The translations under genes and the position numbers were made by a program. A DNA stretch of 64,000 nucleotides, from the NCBI RefSeq assembly GCF_000800255.1, contig NZ_CP009747.1, forward strand, positions 4,526,001 through 4,590,000, in the 5' to 3' direction. Source of the stretch: Pseudomonas parafulva (GTDB lineage: Bacteria; Pseudomonadota; Gammaproteobacteria; Pseudomonadales; Pseudomonadaceae). Positions 1 through 7,481 of the stretch are shown in pieces (the stretch's first letter is position 1; the number at the start of each line of letters is the position of its first letter). The notes below the pieces were generated by a model that saw nothing but the letters and a program-made list of their open reading frames with translations, had not been told where the DNA came from and did not search any database.

Positions 1-450
1 CTGTTGGCCGGCGGCACCGAACTCAACGGACATTTCTCCAACCCGCCGTTCCAGGACCAGGAGTTGGCCAATCCCAACGTGCACGTGGTGCTCGACAGCT
101 ACGACCTGCTCGGCCCCAACTCGCCGACGCTGCTGTTTGCCACCGAGAAATTCCGCCAGGACAACCCCAAGACCTACAAAGCCTTCGTCGATGCGCTGGC
201 CGAGGCCGCCGACTTCGCCCAGCGCGACAAAGCGGCTGCCGCCGACACCTACCTGCGCGTGACCAAGGCCAAGATCGACCGCGACGCGCTGATCAAGCTG
301 ATCGACAACCCGCGCTACGAGTTCACCGTCACGCCGAAGAACACCTACCCGCTGGCCGAGTTTCTCTATCGGGTCGGCGCCCTCAAGCACAAGCCCGCGT
401 CGTGGAAGGACTACTTCTTCCAGGATGAGCGGCCGTTGCAAGGGAGCTGA
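1..450 (+). CDS. ABC transporter substrate-binding protein, C-terminal part (nitrate/sulfonate/taurine type)
   Basis: The frame is open from the first base to a TGA at 448-450, so the start codon and signal peptide lie outside the window. The visible 149 residues read like the last third of an NMT1/SsuA/TauA-type periplasmic binding protein: an LLFATEKF stretch followed by a helical region ending near WKDYFF. Such proteins capture small anions such as sulfonates, taurine, nitrate or aromatic sulfonates and deliver them to the permease. The ATPase and permease genes follow at 6-nt and 12-nt spacing, which supports one operon. The substrate cannot be read from this fragment. Confidence 0.8.
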   Translation: MLAGGTELNGHFSNPPFQDQELANPNVHVVLDSYDLLGPNSPTLLFATEKFRQDNPKTYKAFVDALAEAADFAQRDKAAAADTYLRVTKAKIDRDALIKLIDNPRYEFTVTPKNTYPLAEFLYRVGALKHKPASWKDYFFQDERPLQGS

Positions 451-456
451 CCGATC

Positions 457-1320
457 ATGACCGCCCCTTTGCCAGGCCACGCGGCCAGCAACCTGCGCCG
501 TGTCGACAGCCCGACGTTGCTCGCGGTGGATAACCTGAGTCTGGAGTACCGCACCCCGCAGCGCGTGGTGCGGGCCACCCACCAAGTCAGTTTCGAGGTC
601 GATCGCACTGATCGATTCGTGCTGCTCGGCCCTTCCGGGTGCGGCAAGTCCACCCTGCTCAAGGCAGTGGCCGGCTTCATCGAGCCGCGCGAAGGCCACA
701 TTCTGCTCAACGGCCAGCCCGTCAAAGGGCCTGGGCCAGACCGCATCGTCGTGTTTCAGGAGTTCGACCAACTGCCGCCCTGGAAGACGGTGAAGCAGAA
801 CGTGATGTTCCCCCTGTTGGTCTCTGGGCAGCTCAAGCGCGGCGAAGCCCATGATCGCGCGTTGCATTACCTGGAGAAAGTCGGTCTGGCGGCGTTCGCC
901 GATGCCTACCCGCATACGCTGTCTGGCGGCATGAAGGCACGCGTGGCGATTGCCCGGGCGCTGGCCACGCAGCCGCAGATCCTGCTGATGGACGAGCCAT
1001 TCGCCGCCCTGGATGCACTGACCCGCCGCAAGATGCAGGAGGAACTCTTGCTGCTGTGGGAGGAGGTGCGCTTCACCTTGCTGTTCGTCACCCACTCCAT
1101 CGAAGAGGCGCTGGTGGTGGGCAACCGCATCTTGCTGCTGTCGCCGCATCCAGGGCGGGTGCGGGCCGAGGTGCACAGCCACCAGTACCATCTTGGCAGC
1201 CTGGGCGGCAGCGACTTCCAGGCCAGCGCCCGGCGCATCCACCGCCTGCTGTTCGACCAGGCCGGCGAGCCCGAGCCTGCTGCGCCGCTGGGCTTCAACG
1301 ACATCCGCATCGCCTACTGA
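457..1320 (+). CDS. ABC transporter ATP-binding protein (SsuB/TauB/NrtD type)
   Basis: This is the cytoplasmic ATPase that powers import by the neighbouring permease and binding protein. It has 287 residues, slightly longer than most SsuB/TauB proteins. Visible motifs are Walker A GPSGCGKST (residues 58-66), a Q-loop in VVFQEFDQLPPW (about 98-109), the signature LSGGMKARVAIARAL (155-169), Walker B ILLMDE (175-180) and the switch histidine in FVTHS. The signature has M where Q is usual, which is common in this subfamily. The start at 457 lies 6 nt after the upstream stop. The substrate is unassigned. Confidence 0.9.
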   Translation: MTAPLPGHAASNLRRVDSPTLLAVDNLSLEYRTPQRVVRATHQVSFEVDRTDRFVLLGPSGCGKSTLLKAVAGFIEPREGHILLNGQPVKGPGPDRIVVFQEFDQLPPWKTVKQNVMFPLLVSGQLKRGEAHDRALHYLEKVGLAAFADAYPHTLSGGMKARVAIARALATQPQILLMDEPFAALDALTRRKMQEELLLLWEEVRFTLLFVTHSIEEALVVGNRILLLSPHPGRVRAEVHSHQYHLGSLGGSDFQASARRIHRLLFDQAGEPEPAAPLGFNDIRIAY

Positions 1321-1332
1321 CAGGAGCTGGAT

Positions 1333-2196
1333 ATGAGCACGACGTCTGCGCGTCAGGAATACGAAGTGGCGCTGCAACCGCTGCCAGGGCTATCGCTGCA
1401 CCGTGAGCTGCCGCTGGCCCAGCGCCTGTGGCAGCAAGCCTGGATACGCAAGGGCCTGATCCTGCTGTTGCTGGCGGTGATCTGGGAAGCGGTGGCGCGC
1501 TACACCGACAATGACCTGCTGCTGCCCACCTTCGGGCAAACCGCAGCGGCCTTGTGGGATGGCCTGGCCAGTGGCGAGTTGCCGGCCAAGGTCGCGGTGT
1601 CGCTGGTGGTGCTGCTCAAGGGCTATGTGCTGGGGATCGTGCTGGCATTCGGGTTGACCAGCCTGGCGGTCTCGACCCAGTTCGGTCGCGACCTGCTCGG
1701 CACCCTGACCTCGATGTTCAACCCATTGCCGGCCATCGCTCTGCTACCGCTGGCGCTGCTGTGGTTCGGGCTGGGCGACAACAGCCTGATCTTCGTGCTA
1801 GTGCACTCGGTGCTGTGGGCCCTGGCGCTGAACACCTATGCCGGCTTTCTGGGCGTGTCCGAGACCCTGCGCATGGCGGGGCGCAACTATGGCCTGCGCG
1901 GGCTGCGCCTGGTGCTGCATATCCTGGTGCCGGCGGCGCTGCCGTCGATTCTGTCGGGGCTGAAGATCGGCTGGGCTTTCGCCTGGCGTACGCTGATCGC
2001 GGCCGAGCTGGTGTTCGGCGCCAGCAGCGGCAAGGGCGGCCTGGGCTGGTACATCTTCCAGAACCGCAACGAGCTGTACACCGACAAGGTGTTCGCCGGG
2101 CTGGCGGTGGTGATCCTGATCGGCCTGCTGGTGGAGGGGCTGGTGTTCAACACGCTGGAGCGGCTGACCGTGCGCCGCTGGGGCATGCAGCGCTGA
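1333..2196 (+). CDS. ABC transporter permease (SsuC/TauC type)
   Basis: This is a 287-residue inner-membrane permease of the binding-protein-dependent transport family. About six hydrophobic segments are visible. The first is near residues 39-55, after a long polar N-terminus. The EAA-type ATPase-docking loop lies around MAGRNYGLRGLRLVLHILVPAALP, near residue 180. AGGAGCTGG just upstream (1321-1329) provides a ribosome-binding site. It completes the three-gene importer that begins at the left edge of the window. The family is clear, but the transported compound is not. Confidence 0.88.
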   Translation: MSTTSARQEYEVALQPLPGLSLHRELPLAQRLWQQAWIRKGLILLLLAVIWEAVARYTDNDLLLPTFGQTAAALWDGLASGELPAKVAVSLVVLLKGYVLGIVLAFGLTSLAVSTQFGRDLLGTLTSMFNPLPAIALLPLALLWFGLGDNSLIFVLVHSVLWALALNTYAGFLGVSETLRMAGRNYGLRGLRLVLHILVPAALPSILSGLKIGWAFAWRTLIAAELVFGASSGKGGLGWYIFQNRNELYTDKVFAGLAVVILIGLLVEGLVFNTLERLTVRRWGMQR

Positions 2197-2208
2197 CGGC
2201 AGCGCGTT

Positions 2209-2763
2209 TCAGTCGCGGTAGCGTGCTGCCGCGCTGGCGAGGATACGGCCGATTTCCTCGCGCAGCGCCTGGGGCAGTTCCACCATCAGATCGTCACCCT
2301 GGCCCAGCAGCCACCAGCGCAGCGGCGCGTCGTCGCTGACCGTCGCGCGCAGGCGGTGACCCTGCTCCAGCGCGGTCAAGTGCATGTCCGCGCCCAGCGG
2401 CGTTTCGCGCAGCCGTCGCGCCAAGGCGTCGCTGACCCAGGCTTGCAGCGCCAGGCCTTGGCCAGGCGCGGCCTTGAGCGGATCGTCACGCAGATAGTCC
2501 AGCAGGTCGAAATGGCCGCGCAGCTCGCCTGCGCTGGCTGACCAGTGCCAGCCGAACGGGATGCTCTTGTCGTTGCGCTCGAGCGGGAAGATCAGTGACA
2601 GCTCATTGAGGTCACGTTCCACGGTGCGCTTGCTGACCGTGAAGCCCACGTCGCGCAGGCGCCACACCAGTTCGGCACTGGTGACCCCGGGCGAGCGGCT
2701 GGGCAACTGGCGCAACAAGGCCCACTGGCGACTAAGGGTGGCGCGGGTTGTGGCGAACGGCAA
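2209..2763 (-). CDS. HTH regulator related to WYL-domain proteins (short form)
   Basis: This 184-residue protein has an N-terminal winged helix (about residues 8-65) with the pattern SAELVWRLRDVGFTVSKRTVERDL, as in YafY/WYL-type regulators. The C-terminal end (LRWWLLGQGDDLMVELPQALREEIGRIL) resembles the WCX extension of those proteins. The central WYL effector domain of the usual proteins of roughly 320 residues is mostly missing. It ends 12 bp from the convergent ABC permease gene and is divergent from the Sel1 gene. It could regulate either neighbour; this is inference. It may be a stable short family rather than a deletion. Confidence 0.7.
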   Translation of the reverse strand: MPFATTRATLSRQWALLRQLPSRSPGVTSAELVWRLRDVGFTVSKRTVERDLNELSLIFPLERNDKSIPFGWHWSASAGELRGHFDLLDYLRDDPLKAAPGQGLALQAWVSDALARRLRETPLGADMHLTALEQGHRLRATVSDDAPLRWWLLGQGDDLMVELPQALREEIGRILASAAARYRD

Positions 2764-2790
2764 AGGTTAACGTCCTTGTCTAGGCTTGCG

Positions 2791-2865
2791 ACAAATAGCA
2801 TGGCGGGCGCGGTGCGGGATGGCAATTCGCTACTTTGCGCTGAGATCAACAAACCCGCTATTTGT
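2791..2865. repeat. Inverted repeat in the HTH regulator/Sel1 divergent region
   Basis: ACAAATAGC at 2791-2799 is matched exactly by GCTATTTGT at 2857-2865. The arms extend to 12 matches in 13 (TGCGACAAATAGC against CGCAACAAATAGC). The arms are separated by 57 bp and flank the presumed promoters of the divergent gene pair. Two half-sites at that spacing would suit a regulator that binds both arms, possibly the short HTH protein next door. A long-stem RNA structure is the alternative. Confidence 0.45.
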
Positions 2866-2968
2866 TGCGTGCGCGCAGATCGTTCGCGACAGGTTTTGTC
2901 GTATCGTCGCGCAGAATCGCCTCATCACAGTCGAGGTCGGAACTGTGGGCCGTTCAATGAGGATGAAC

Positions 2969-3781
2969 ATGTCTGCTGCCAGCAATATCCATTCGCTGCT
3001 TGCCCGCCTTCTGCCCGAGCATGTGGTACCGGTGCCCGCCATCCCACGTCGGCACCTGCGTGCGTTTGCCGGGGTGGGGCTGCCCACCCAATGGGCATTG
3101 CTGGGCGAGCGCTCGGCCTTGGTCAGTCGTCTGGACGAGGCGGTGGATGTGCAGGCGATCTACAGCGACCTGCGGCATCAGGCGCTGCAAGGCAACGCGG
3201 CGGTGCTCAACGACCTGGGCTGGATCTGGCTCAATGGCCGCTACTGGCGCGCGGACACCGCACTGGCCAGCCATCTGCTGCGCATGGCGGCGTTGCAGGG
3301 CAATGCGGCGGCCTGGTTCAACCTTGGCCAGCAGCATTACTTCGGCAAGGGCGTGGCGGTGTGTTACGCCAATGCCGCCGAGTACTACCGGCATGCCTTC
3401 GAGCGCGGCCTGTCGCATGCGGCCGCAGCGCTGGGCGATCTTTATGAAGAAGAGGTGTGCGAGACCGACCAGCCGTGGCAGGTGGACCCGGTTCAAGCCT
3501 ACGGCTGGTTCCTGCGCGGTGCTCAGCGTGGCGAGGCGCGTTGCCGGTTCGAGGTGGGCTACCGGCAGTTGCATGGTTTGCATGTGCCGGCGGACATCAA
3601 GGCCGGGCTGTACTGGCTGGAGCTGGCGGCCGGCGCCGGGGTGATGCAGGCCGCCGAGGAGTTGGCCGTGCACTTCAGCCGGCGCGACGCCTCACGCTAC
3701 CTGGCCTGGCGCGACCAGGCGATCGGGCTGGGCAGCACGCTGGCCTTGACCATGAAGCTGGAGGATCAGGTGCAGACCTGA
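2969..3781 (+). CDS. Sel1-like repeat (TPR-like) protein
   Basis: This protein of about 270 residues contains tandem Sel1-like helical repeats. The best copies are ASHLLRMAALQGNAAAWFNLG, AAEYYRHAFERGLSHAAAALG and AYGWFLRGAQRGEARCRFEVG, followed by a degenerate KAGLYWLELAAGAGVMQAAE. These repeats normally act as protein-binding scaffolds. No signal peptide is evident, so a cytoplasmic location is likely. I chose the ATG at 2969 because GAGGA (2959-2963) sits 5 nt upstream; the frame stays open further upstream and in-frame ATGs at 2957 and 2963 are possible. Its partner is unknown. Confidence 0.75.
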   Translation: MSAASNIHSLLARLLPEHVVPVPAIPRRHLRAFAGVGLPTQWALLGERSALVSRLDEAVDVQAIYSDLRHQALQGNAAVLNDLGWIWLNGRYWRADTALASHLLRMAALQGNAAAWFNLGQQHYFGKGVAVCYANAAEYYRHAFERGLSHAAAALGDLYEEEVCETDQPWQVDPVQAYGWFLRGAQRGEARCRFEVGYRQLHGLHVPADIKAGLYWLELAAGAGVMQAAEELAVHFSRRDASRYLAWRDQAIGLGSTLALTMKLEDQVQT

Positions 3782-3836
3782 ACACGCTGTTCATCGCCTC
3801 CGGTTGACGACGGGGGGAGGGGCGGGCGTATATTGA

Positions 3837-3850
3837 TAGTTAGCAAACTA
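3837..3850. promoter_or_regulatory. Palindromic operator candidate for the MarR regulator
   Basis: TAGTT-AGCA-AACTA is a perfect 5-bp inverted repeat 22 bp before the marR-like start codon. A possible promoter (TTGACG 3804-3809, TATATT 3829-3834, 19-bp spacing) ends just upstream, so a protein bound here would block transcription initiation. MarR proteins typically bind such short A+T-rich palindromes in their own promoters. Confidence 0.6.
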
Positions 3851-3872
3851 TGATTACCCTCGGTTTCCCCTG

Positions 3873-4316
3873 ATGACACTCGACGCACTGCACTTGAAAG
3901 TCAGCAGCGGCCTGGTGGTTGCCGCCCGCCACTGGCGGCGCATCTGCCACGCCGCGCTGACCGGCTACGGCATTTCCGAGGCCTGTGCGGTGCCGCTGCT
4001 GATGATCGTGCGCCTGGGCGATGGCGTGCATCAGGTGGCGGTGGCGCAGGCCGCTGGGCTGGAAAGTCCGTCGCTGGTGCGCCTGCTCGATCAATTGTGC
4101 AAGGCCGGGCTGGTCTGTCGCAGCGAAGATCCCCTGGACCGACGCGCCAAGGCCCTGAGCCTGACCGCCGAAGGTCGCACGTTGGCCGAATCCATCGAAG
4201 CCGAACTGGTCCGCCAGCGCCGCGACGTGCTGCACGGCCTGCCGGCCGACGATCTGGAGGCGACCCTGCGGGTGATCCGCGCATTCGAAACCGCCGGCTC
4301 GGGCAGCGCGTCATGA
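3873..4316 (+). CDS. MarR-family transcriptional regulator
   Basis: This 147-residue protein has a winged-helix DNA-binding domain: GVHQVAVAQAAGLESPSLVRLLDQLCKAGLVCR (about residues 51-83), then the wing EDPLDRRAKALSLTAEG. That pattern is characteristic of MarR repressors, which release DNA on binding small aromatic or lipophilic ligands. It is the first gene of an efflux operon and its stop overlaps the FUSC start (ATGA at 4313-4316). With the palindrome upstream, this suggests an autoregulated repressor of the pump, induced by an aromatic substrate. The ligand is not identifiable from sequence. Confidence 0.9.
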   Translation: MTLDALHLKVSSGLVVAARHWRRICHAALTGYGISEACAVPLLMIVRLGDGVHQVAVAQAAGLESPSLVRLLDQLCKAGLVCRSEDPLDRRAKALSLTAEGRTLAESIEAELVRQRRDVLHGLPADDLEATLRVIRAFETAGSGSAS

Positions 4317-6400
4317 AGCACTTCTTCAGCTCGGTGCCGCCGGCGCGCGACTGGTTCTACGGCGTACGCACCTTCGCCGCGTCGATGATCGCCCTGTACA
4401 TCGCCCTGCTGATGCAACTGCCGCGTCCCTACTGGGCGATGGCCACGGTGTACATCGTCTCCAGCCCGTTCGTCGGGCCGACCAGCTCCAAAGCCCTGTA
4501 CCGCGCCGTCGGCACCCTGCTCGGCGCCGCTGGCGCGGTCCTGCTGGTGCCGCCGCTGGTGCAGTCGCCGCTGCTGCTGAGCATCGCCATCGCCCTGTGG
4601 ACTGGCACCTTGCTGTACTTGTCGCTGAACCTGCGCACAGCGAACAACTACATGTTCATGTTGGCCGGCTACACCTTGCCGATGATCGCCCTGGCGGTGG
4701 TCGACAACCCGCTGGCGGTGTTCGACGTGGCGGCCTCACGCGCCCAGGAGATTTGCCTGGGCATCGTCTGTGCGGCCGTGGTGGGCGCGATTTTCTGGCC
4801 CCGGCGCCTGGCACCGGTGGTAGTCGGCGCCACGGGCAAGTGGTTCGCCGAGGCCATCCGCTACAGCGACCTGTACCTGAGCCGCGACGCCGCTGCCGAA
4901 CAGGTCGGCGCCCTGCGCAGCTCGATGGTGGCCACCTTCAACAGCCTGGAGTTGATGATCGGTCAGCTCGGCCACGAGGGCGCGGGACCGCACACGCTGA
5001 AGAACGCCCGCGAACTGCGCGGGCGGATGATCCATCTGCTGCCGGTGATCGACGCCCTTGACGATGCCCTGGTGGCCTTGCAGGGCCGCGCCCCGGTGCA
5101 GTACGCGCAGCTCGAAGCGTTGCTGGCCGACGCCCGCGCCTGGCTCGAAAGCACCGCCGACGATCCCTCGATCGGGCGCTGGAGCGCCCTGCACGTGCAG
5201 ATCGAGCACCTGCAGCCCGACGCCGAGGCGCTCGATCAGCGCCAGGCCTTGCTGCTGTCGAACGCGCTCTACCGGCTGAGCGAATGGATCGACCTCTGGC
5301 AGGACTGCTGCACCCTGCAGCACGCCCTGCGCGACGATGACGCGCGGCCCTGGCGGGCGGTGTACCGGCACTGGCGCCTGGGCCGTCTGACGCCTTTCTT
5401 CGACCGCGGCCTGATGCTCTACTCGGTGCTCTCCACCGTGGTCGCCATCGTCGTCGCCTGTGGCCTGTGGATCGGCCTGGGCTGGGCCGACGGCGCCAGC
5501 GCGGTGATCCTCGCCGCCGTCGCATGCAGCTTCTTCGCCGCGATGGACGACCCGGCGCCGCAGATCTACCGGTTCTTCTTCTGGACGTTGATCTCGGTGA
5601 TTCTCTCCAGCCTGTACCTGTTCCTGGTGCTGCCCAACCTGCATGATTTCGCCATGCTGGTGCTGGCGTTCGCCGTGCCGTTCATCGTCATCGGCACCCT
5701 GACCGTGCAGCCGGCCTTCTACCTGGGCACCTTGCTGACCATCGTCAACACCTCGAACTTCATCAGTATCCAGGGCGCCTACGACGCCGACTTCTTCACC
5801 TTCGTCAATTCCAACCTGGCCGGCCCCGTGGGGCTGCTGTTCGCCTTCATCTGGACCTTGGTGATGCGCCCGTTCGGCGTGGAACTGGCCGCCAAGCGCA
5901 TGACCCGCTTCGCCTGGCGCGACATCGTCGAGATGACCGAGCCGGCGACCCTGGCCGAACAGCGCAAGGTCGGCGTGCAGATGCTCGACCGCCTGATGCA
6001 GCACCTGCCGCGCCTGTTGCAGACCGGCCAGGACACCGGCACGGCGCTGCGTGACCTGCGCGTGGGGTTGAACCTGCTGGACCTGCTGGCGTACTTGCCG
6101 CGTGCCGGCGACGACGCCCGCGCGCGCCTGCGCACGGTGATCGAGGAAGTCGGCGCCCACTACGCCGCGTGCCTGCGCAGCGGCGAACGCCTGCACGCGT
6201 CGGCGGCGCTGCTGCGGCACATGGAGCGGGCGCGTCTGGCCTTGGCCCAGGATCGACTGAACGAGCGCGGCGAGCCCCGGGTCCATCTGCTGCATGCCCT
6301 CTCCGGTTTGCGCCTGTCGCTGCTGCCGGGTGTCGAGGTGATGCTCGAACCGGACGCGCAAGCGCAACTGCCCCCTGCCATCGATGGAGCACCGCTGTGA
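4313..6400 (+). CDS. FUSC-family inner-membrane efflux protein (AaeB-like)
   Basis: This protein of about 695 residues has the FUSC/AaeB layout: an N-terminal cluster of hydrophobic helices (about residues 20-165), a soluble helical region (about 170-355), a second membrane cluster (about 360-525) and a cytoplasmic tail. E. coli AaeB exports p-hydroxybenzoate with the adaptor AaeA. The ATG at 4313 overlaps the MarR stop codon. The same frame is open further upstream, but that part only shadows marR. DUF1656 and HlyD-type genes follow, the usual partners of this family. The substrate is probably an aromatic acid or drug-like compound, by analogy only. Confidence 0.88.
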   Translation: MKHFFSSVPPARDWFYGVRTFAASMIALYIALLMQLPRPYWAMATVYIVSSPFVGPTSSKALYRAVGTLLGAAGAVLLVPPLVQSPLLLSIAIALWTGTLLYLSLNLRTANNYMFMLAGYTLPMIALAVVDNPLAVFDVAASRAQEICLGIVCAAVVGAIFWPRRLAPVVVGATGKWFAEAIRYSDLYLSRDAAAEQVGALRSSMVATFNSLELMIGQLGHEGAGPHTLKNARELRGRMIHLLPVIDALDDALVALQGRAPVQYAQLEALLADARAWLESTADDPSIGRWSALHVQIEHLQPDAEALDQRQALLLSNALYRLSEWIDLWQDCCTLQHALRDDDARPWRAVYRHWRLGRLTPFFDRGLMLYSVLSTVVAIVVACGLWIGLGWADGASAVILAAVACSFFAAMDDPAPQIYRFFFWTLISVILSSLYLFLVLPNLHDFAMLVLAFAVPFIVIGTLTVQPAFYLGTLLTIVNTSNFISIQGAYDADFFTFVNSNLAGPVGLLFAFIWTLVMRPFGVELAAKRMTRFAWRDIVEMTEPATLAEQRKVGVQMLDRLMQHLPRLLQTGQDTGTALRDLRVGLNLLDLLAYLPRAGDDARARLRTVIEEVGAHYAACLRSGERLHASAALLRHMERARLALAQDRLNERGEPRVHLLHALSGLRLSLLPGVEVMLEPDAQAQLPPAIDGAPL

Positions 6401-6609
6401 TTGGCGAAGTGGATATCAGCGGAGTCTTCCTGCCTACGCTGCTGGTGATGATGCTGGGCACCTATGTGGTGTTCCTGGGCCTGCACGCGGTGCTGGTGCG
6501 CCTGCATTTCTACCGCCTGGTCTGGCACCGGGCGCTGTTCAACGTTGCTCTCTACGCCGTGCTGCTGGGCGCGGTGGATCACTTTTGTCGAAGCCTGATG
6601 CTGCCATGA
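6397..6609 (+). CDS. DUF1656 small membrane protein (AaeX-like)
   Basis: This 70-residue protein has two hydrophobic segments, one near the N-terminus (VFLPTLLVMMLGTYVVFLGL) and one near the C-terminus (ALFNVALYAVLLGAVDHF). That is the signature of the AaeX/DUF1656 family, which nearly always sits between a FUSC exporter and an HlyD adaptor. I chose GTG at 6397 because it forms a GTGA overlap with the FUSC stop codon. Its own stop overlaps the next start (6606-6609). Its exact role in the pump is not established. Confidence 0.82.
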   Translation: MIGEVDISGVFLPTLLVMMLGTYVVFLGLHAVLVRLHFYRLVWHRALFNVALYAVLLGAVDHFCRSLMLP

Positions 6610-7481
6610 AAAAACCGTTGTTGACCTTGGGCCGCGTGGTCCTGACTTTGCTGGTGGTGACCCTGGCGGCCGTGCTGGTCTGGCAGATGGTCGTGTACTA
6701 CATGTTCGCGCCCTGGACCCGCGATGGGCACATCCGTGCCGACGTGATCCAGATCGCCCCGGACGTGTCCGGGTTGATCCAGCAGGTGAGCGTGCGCGAC
6801 AACCAGGTGGTCAAGCGCGGCGACGTGTTGTTCACCATCGACCAGGACCGTTTCTCGCTGGCCTTGCGCCAGGCCCAGGCGAGCCTGGCCGAGCGCCAGG
6901 AAACCCTGGCCCAGGCCGCCCGCGAAACCCGACGCAACCGCAAGCTGGGCAACCTGGTGGCCGCCGAGCAGCTCGAAGAGAGCCAGTCGCGTGAAGCCCG
7001 TGCCCGCTCGGCGGTGAGCGAGGCGCAGGTGGCGGTGGACATCGCCAAGCTCAACCTCGAGCGCTCGGTGGTGCGCAGCCCGGTGGACGGTTACCTCAAC
7101 GACCGCGCTCCGCGCGCCCACGAGTTCGTCACCGCAGGCCGAGCCGTGCTGTCGGTGGTCGACAGCACCTCGTACCACGTCGACGGCTACTTCGAGGAAA
7201 CCAAGCTCGGTGGCATCAACGTCGGTGACGCCGTGGACATCCGCGTGATGGGTGATGACACGCGCCTGCGCGGGCATGTGCAAAGCCTGTCGGCGGGCAT
7301 CGAAGACCGTGACCGGGTCAGCGGCGCCAACCTGCTGCCCAACGTCAATCCTGCTTTCAGTTGGGTGCGCCTGGCCCAGCGGATTCCGGTGCGCATCGCC
7401 TTCGACGAGGTGCCCGCAGACTTTCGCCTGATCGCCGGGCGCACCGCGACGGTCTCGATCGTCGAAGGGCAGCGGCCATGA
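6606..7481 (+). CDS. HlyD-family periplasmic adaptor of the efflux pump (AaeA-like)
   Basis: This 291-residue membrane-fusion protein has an N-terminal anchor helix (about residues 8-30). A biotinyl-lipoyl-like half follows (DGHIRADVIQIAPDVSG and NQVVKRGDVLFTID), then a short coiled-coil hairpin (about 80-140), the second lipoyl half with RSPVDGYL, and a beta-barrel (DGYFEETKLGGINVGD). It links the FUSC transporter to an outer-membrane channel across the periplasm. The ATG at 6606 overlaps the DUF1656 stop, and its own TGA overlaps the start of the outer-membrane lipoprotein. Confidence 0.9.
   Translation: MKKPLLTLGRVVLTLLVVTLAAVLVWQMVVYYMFAPWTRDGHIRADVIQIAPDVSGLIQQVSVRDNQVVKRGDVLFTIDQDRFSLALRQAQASLAERQETLAQAARETRRNRKLGNLVAAEQLEESQSREARARSAVSEAQVAVDIAKLNLERSVVRSPVDGYLNDRAPRAHEFVTAGRAVLSVVDSTSYHVDGYFEETKLGGINVGDAVDIRVMGDDTRLRGHVQSLSAGIEDRDRVSGANLLPNVNPAFSWVRLAQRIPVRIAFDEVPADFRLIAGRTATVSIVEGQRP

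Noticed and set aside
4736..6367. A 543-codon minus-strand frame antisense to the FUSC gene
   Set aside because: Rich in Q, H, R and G with no domain, it is a typical shadow of a GC-rich membrane-protein gene that lies in a clear operon.
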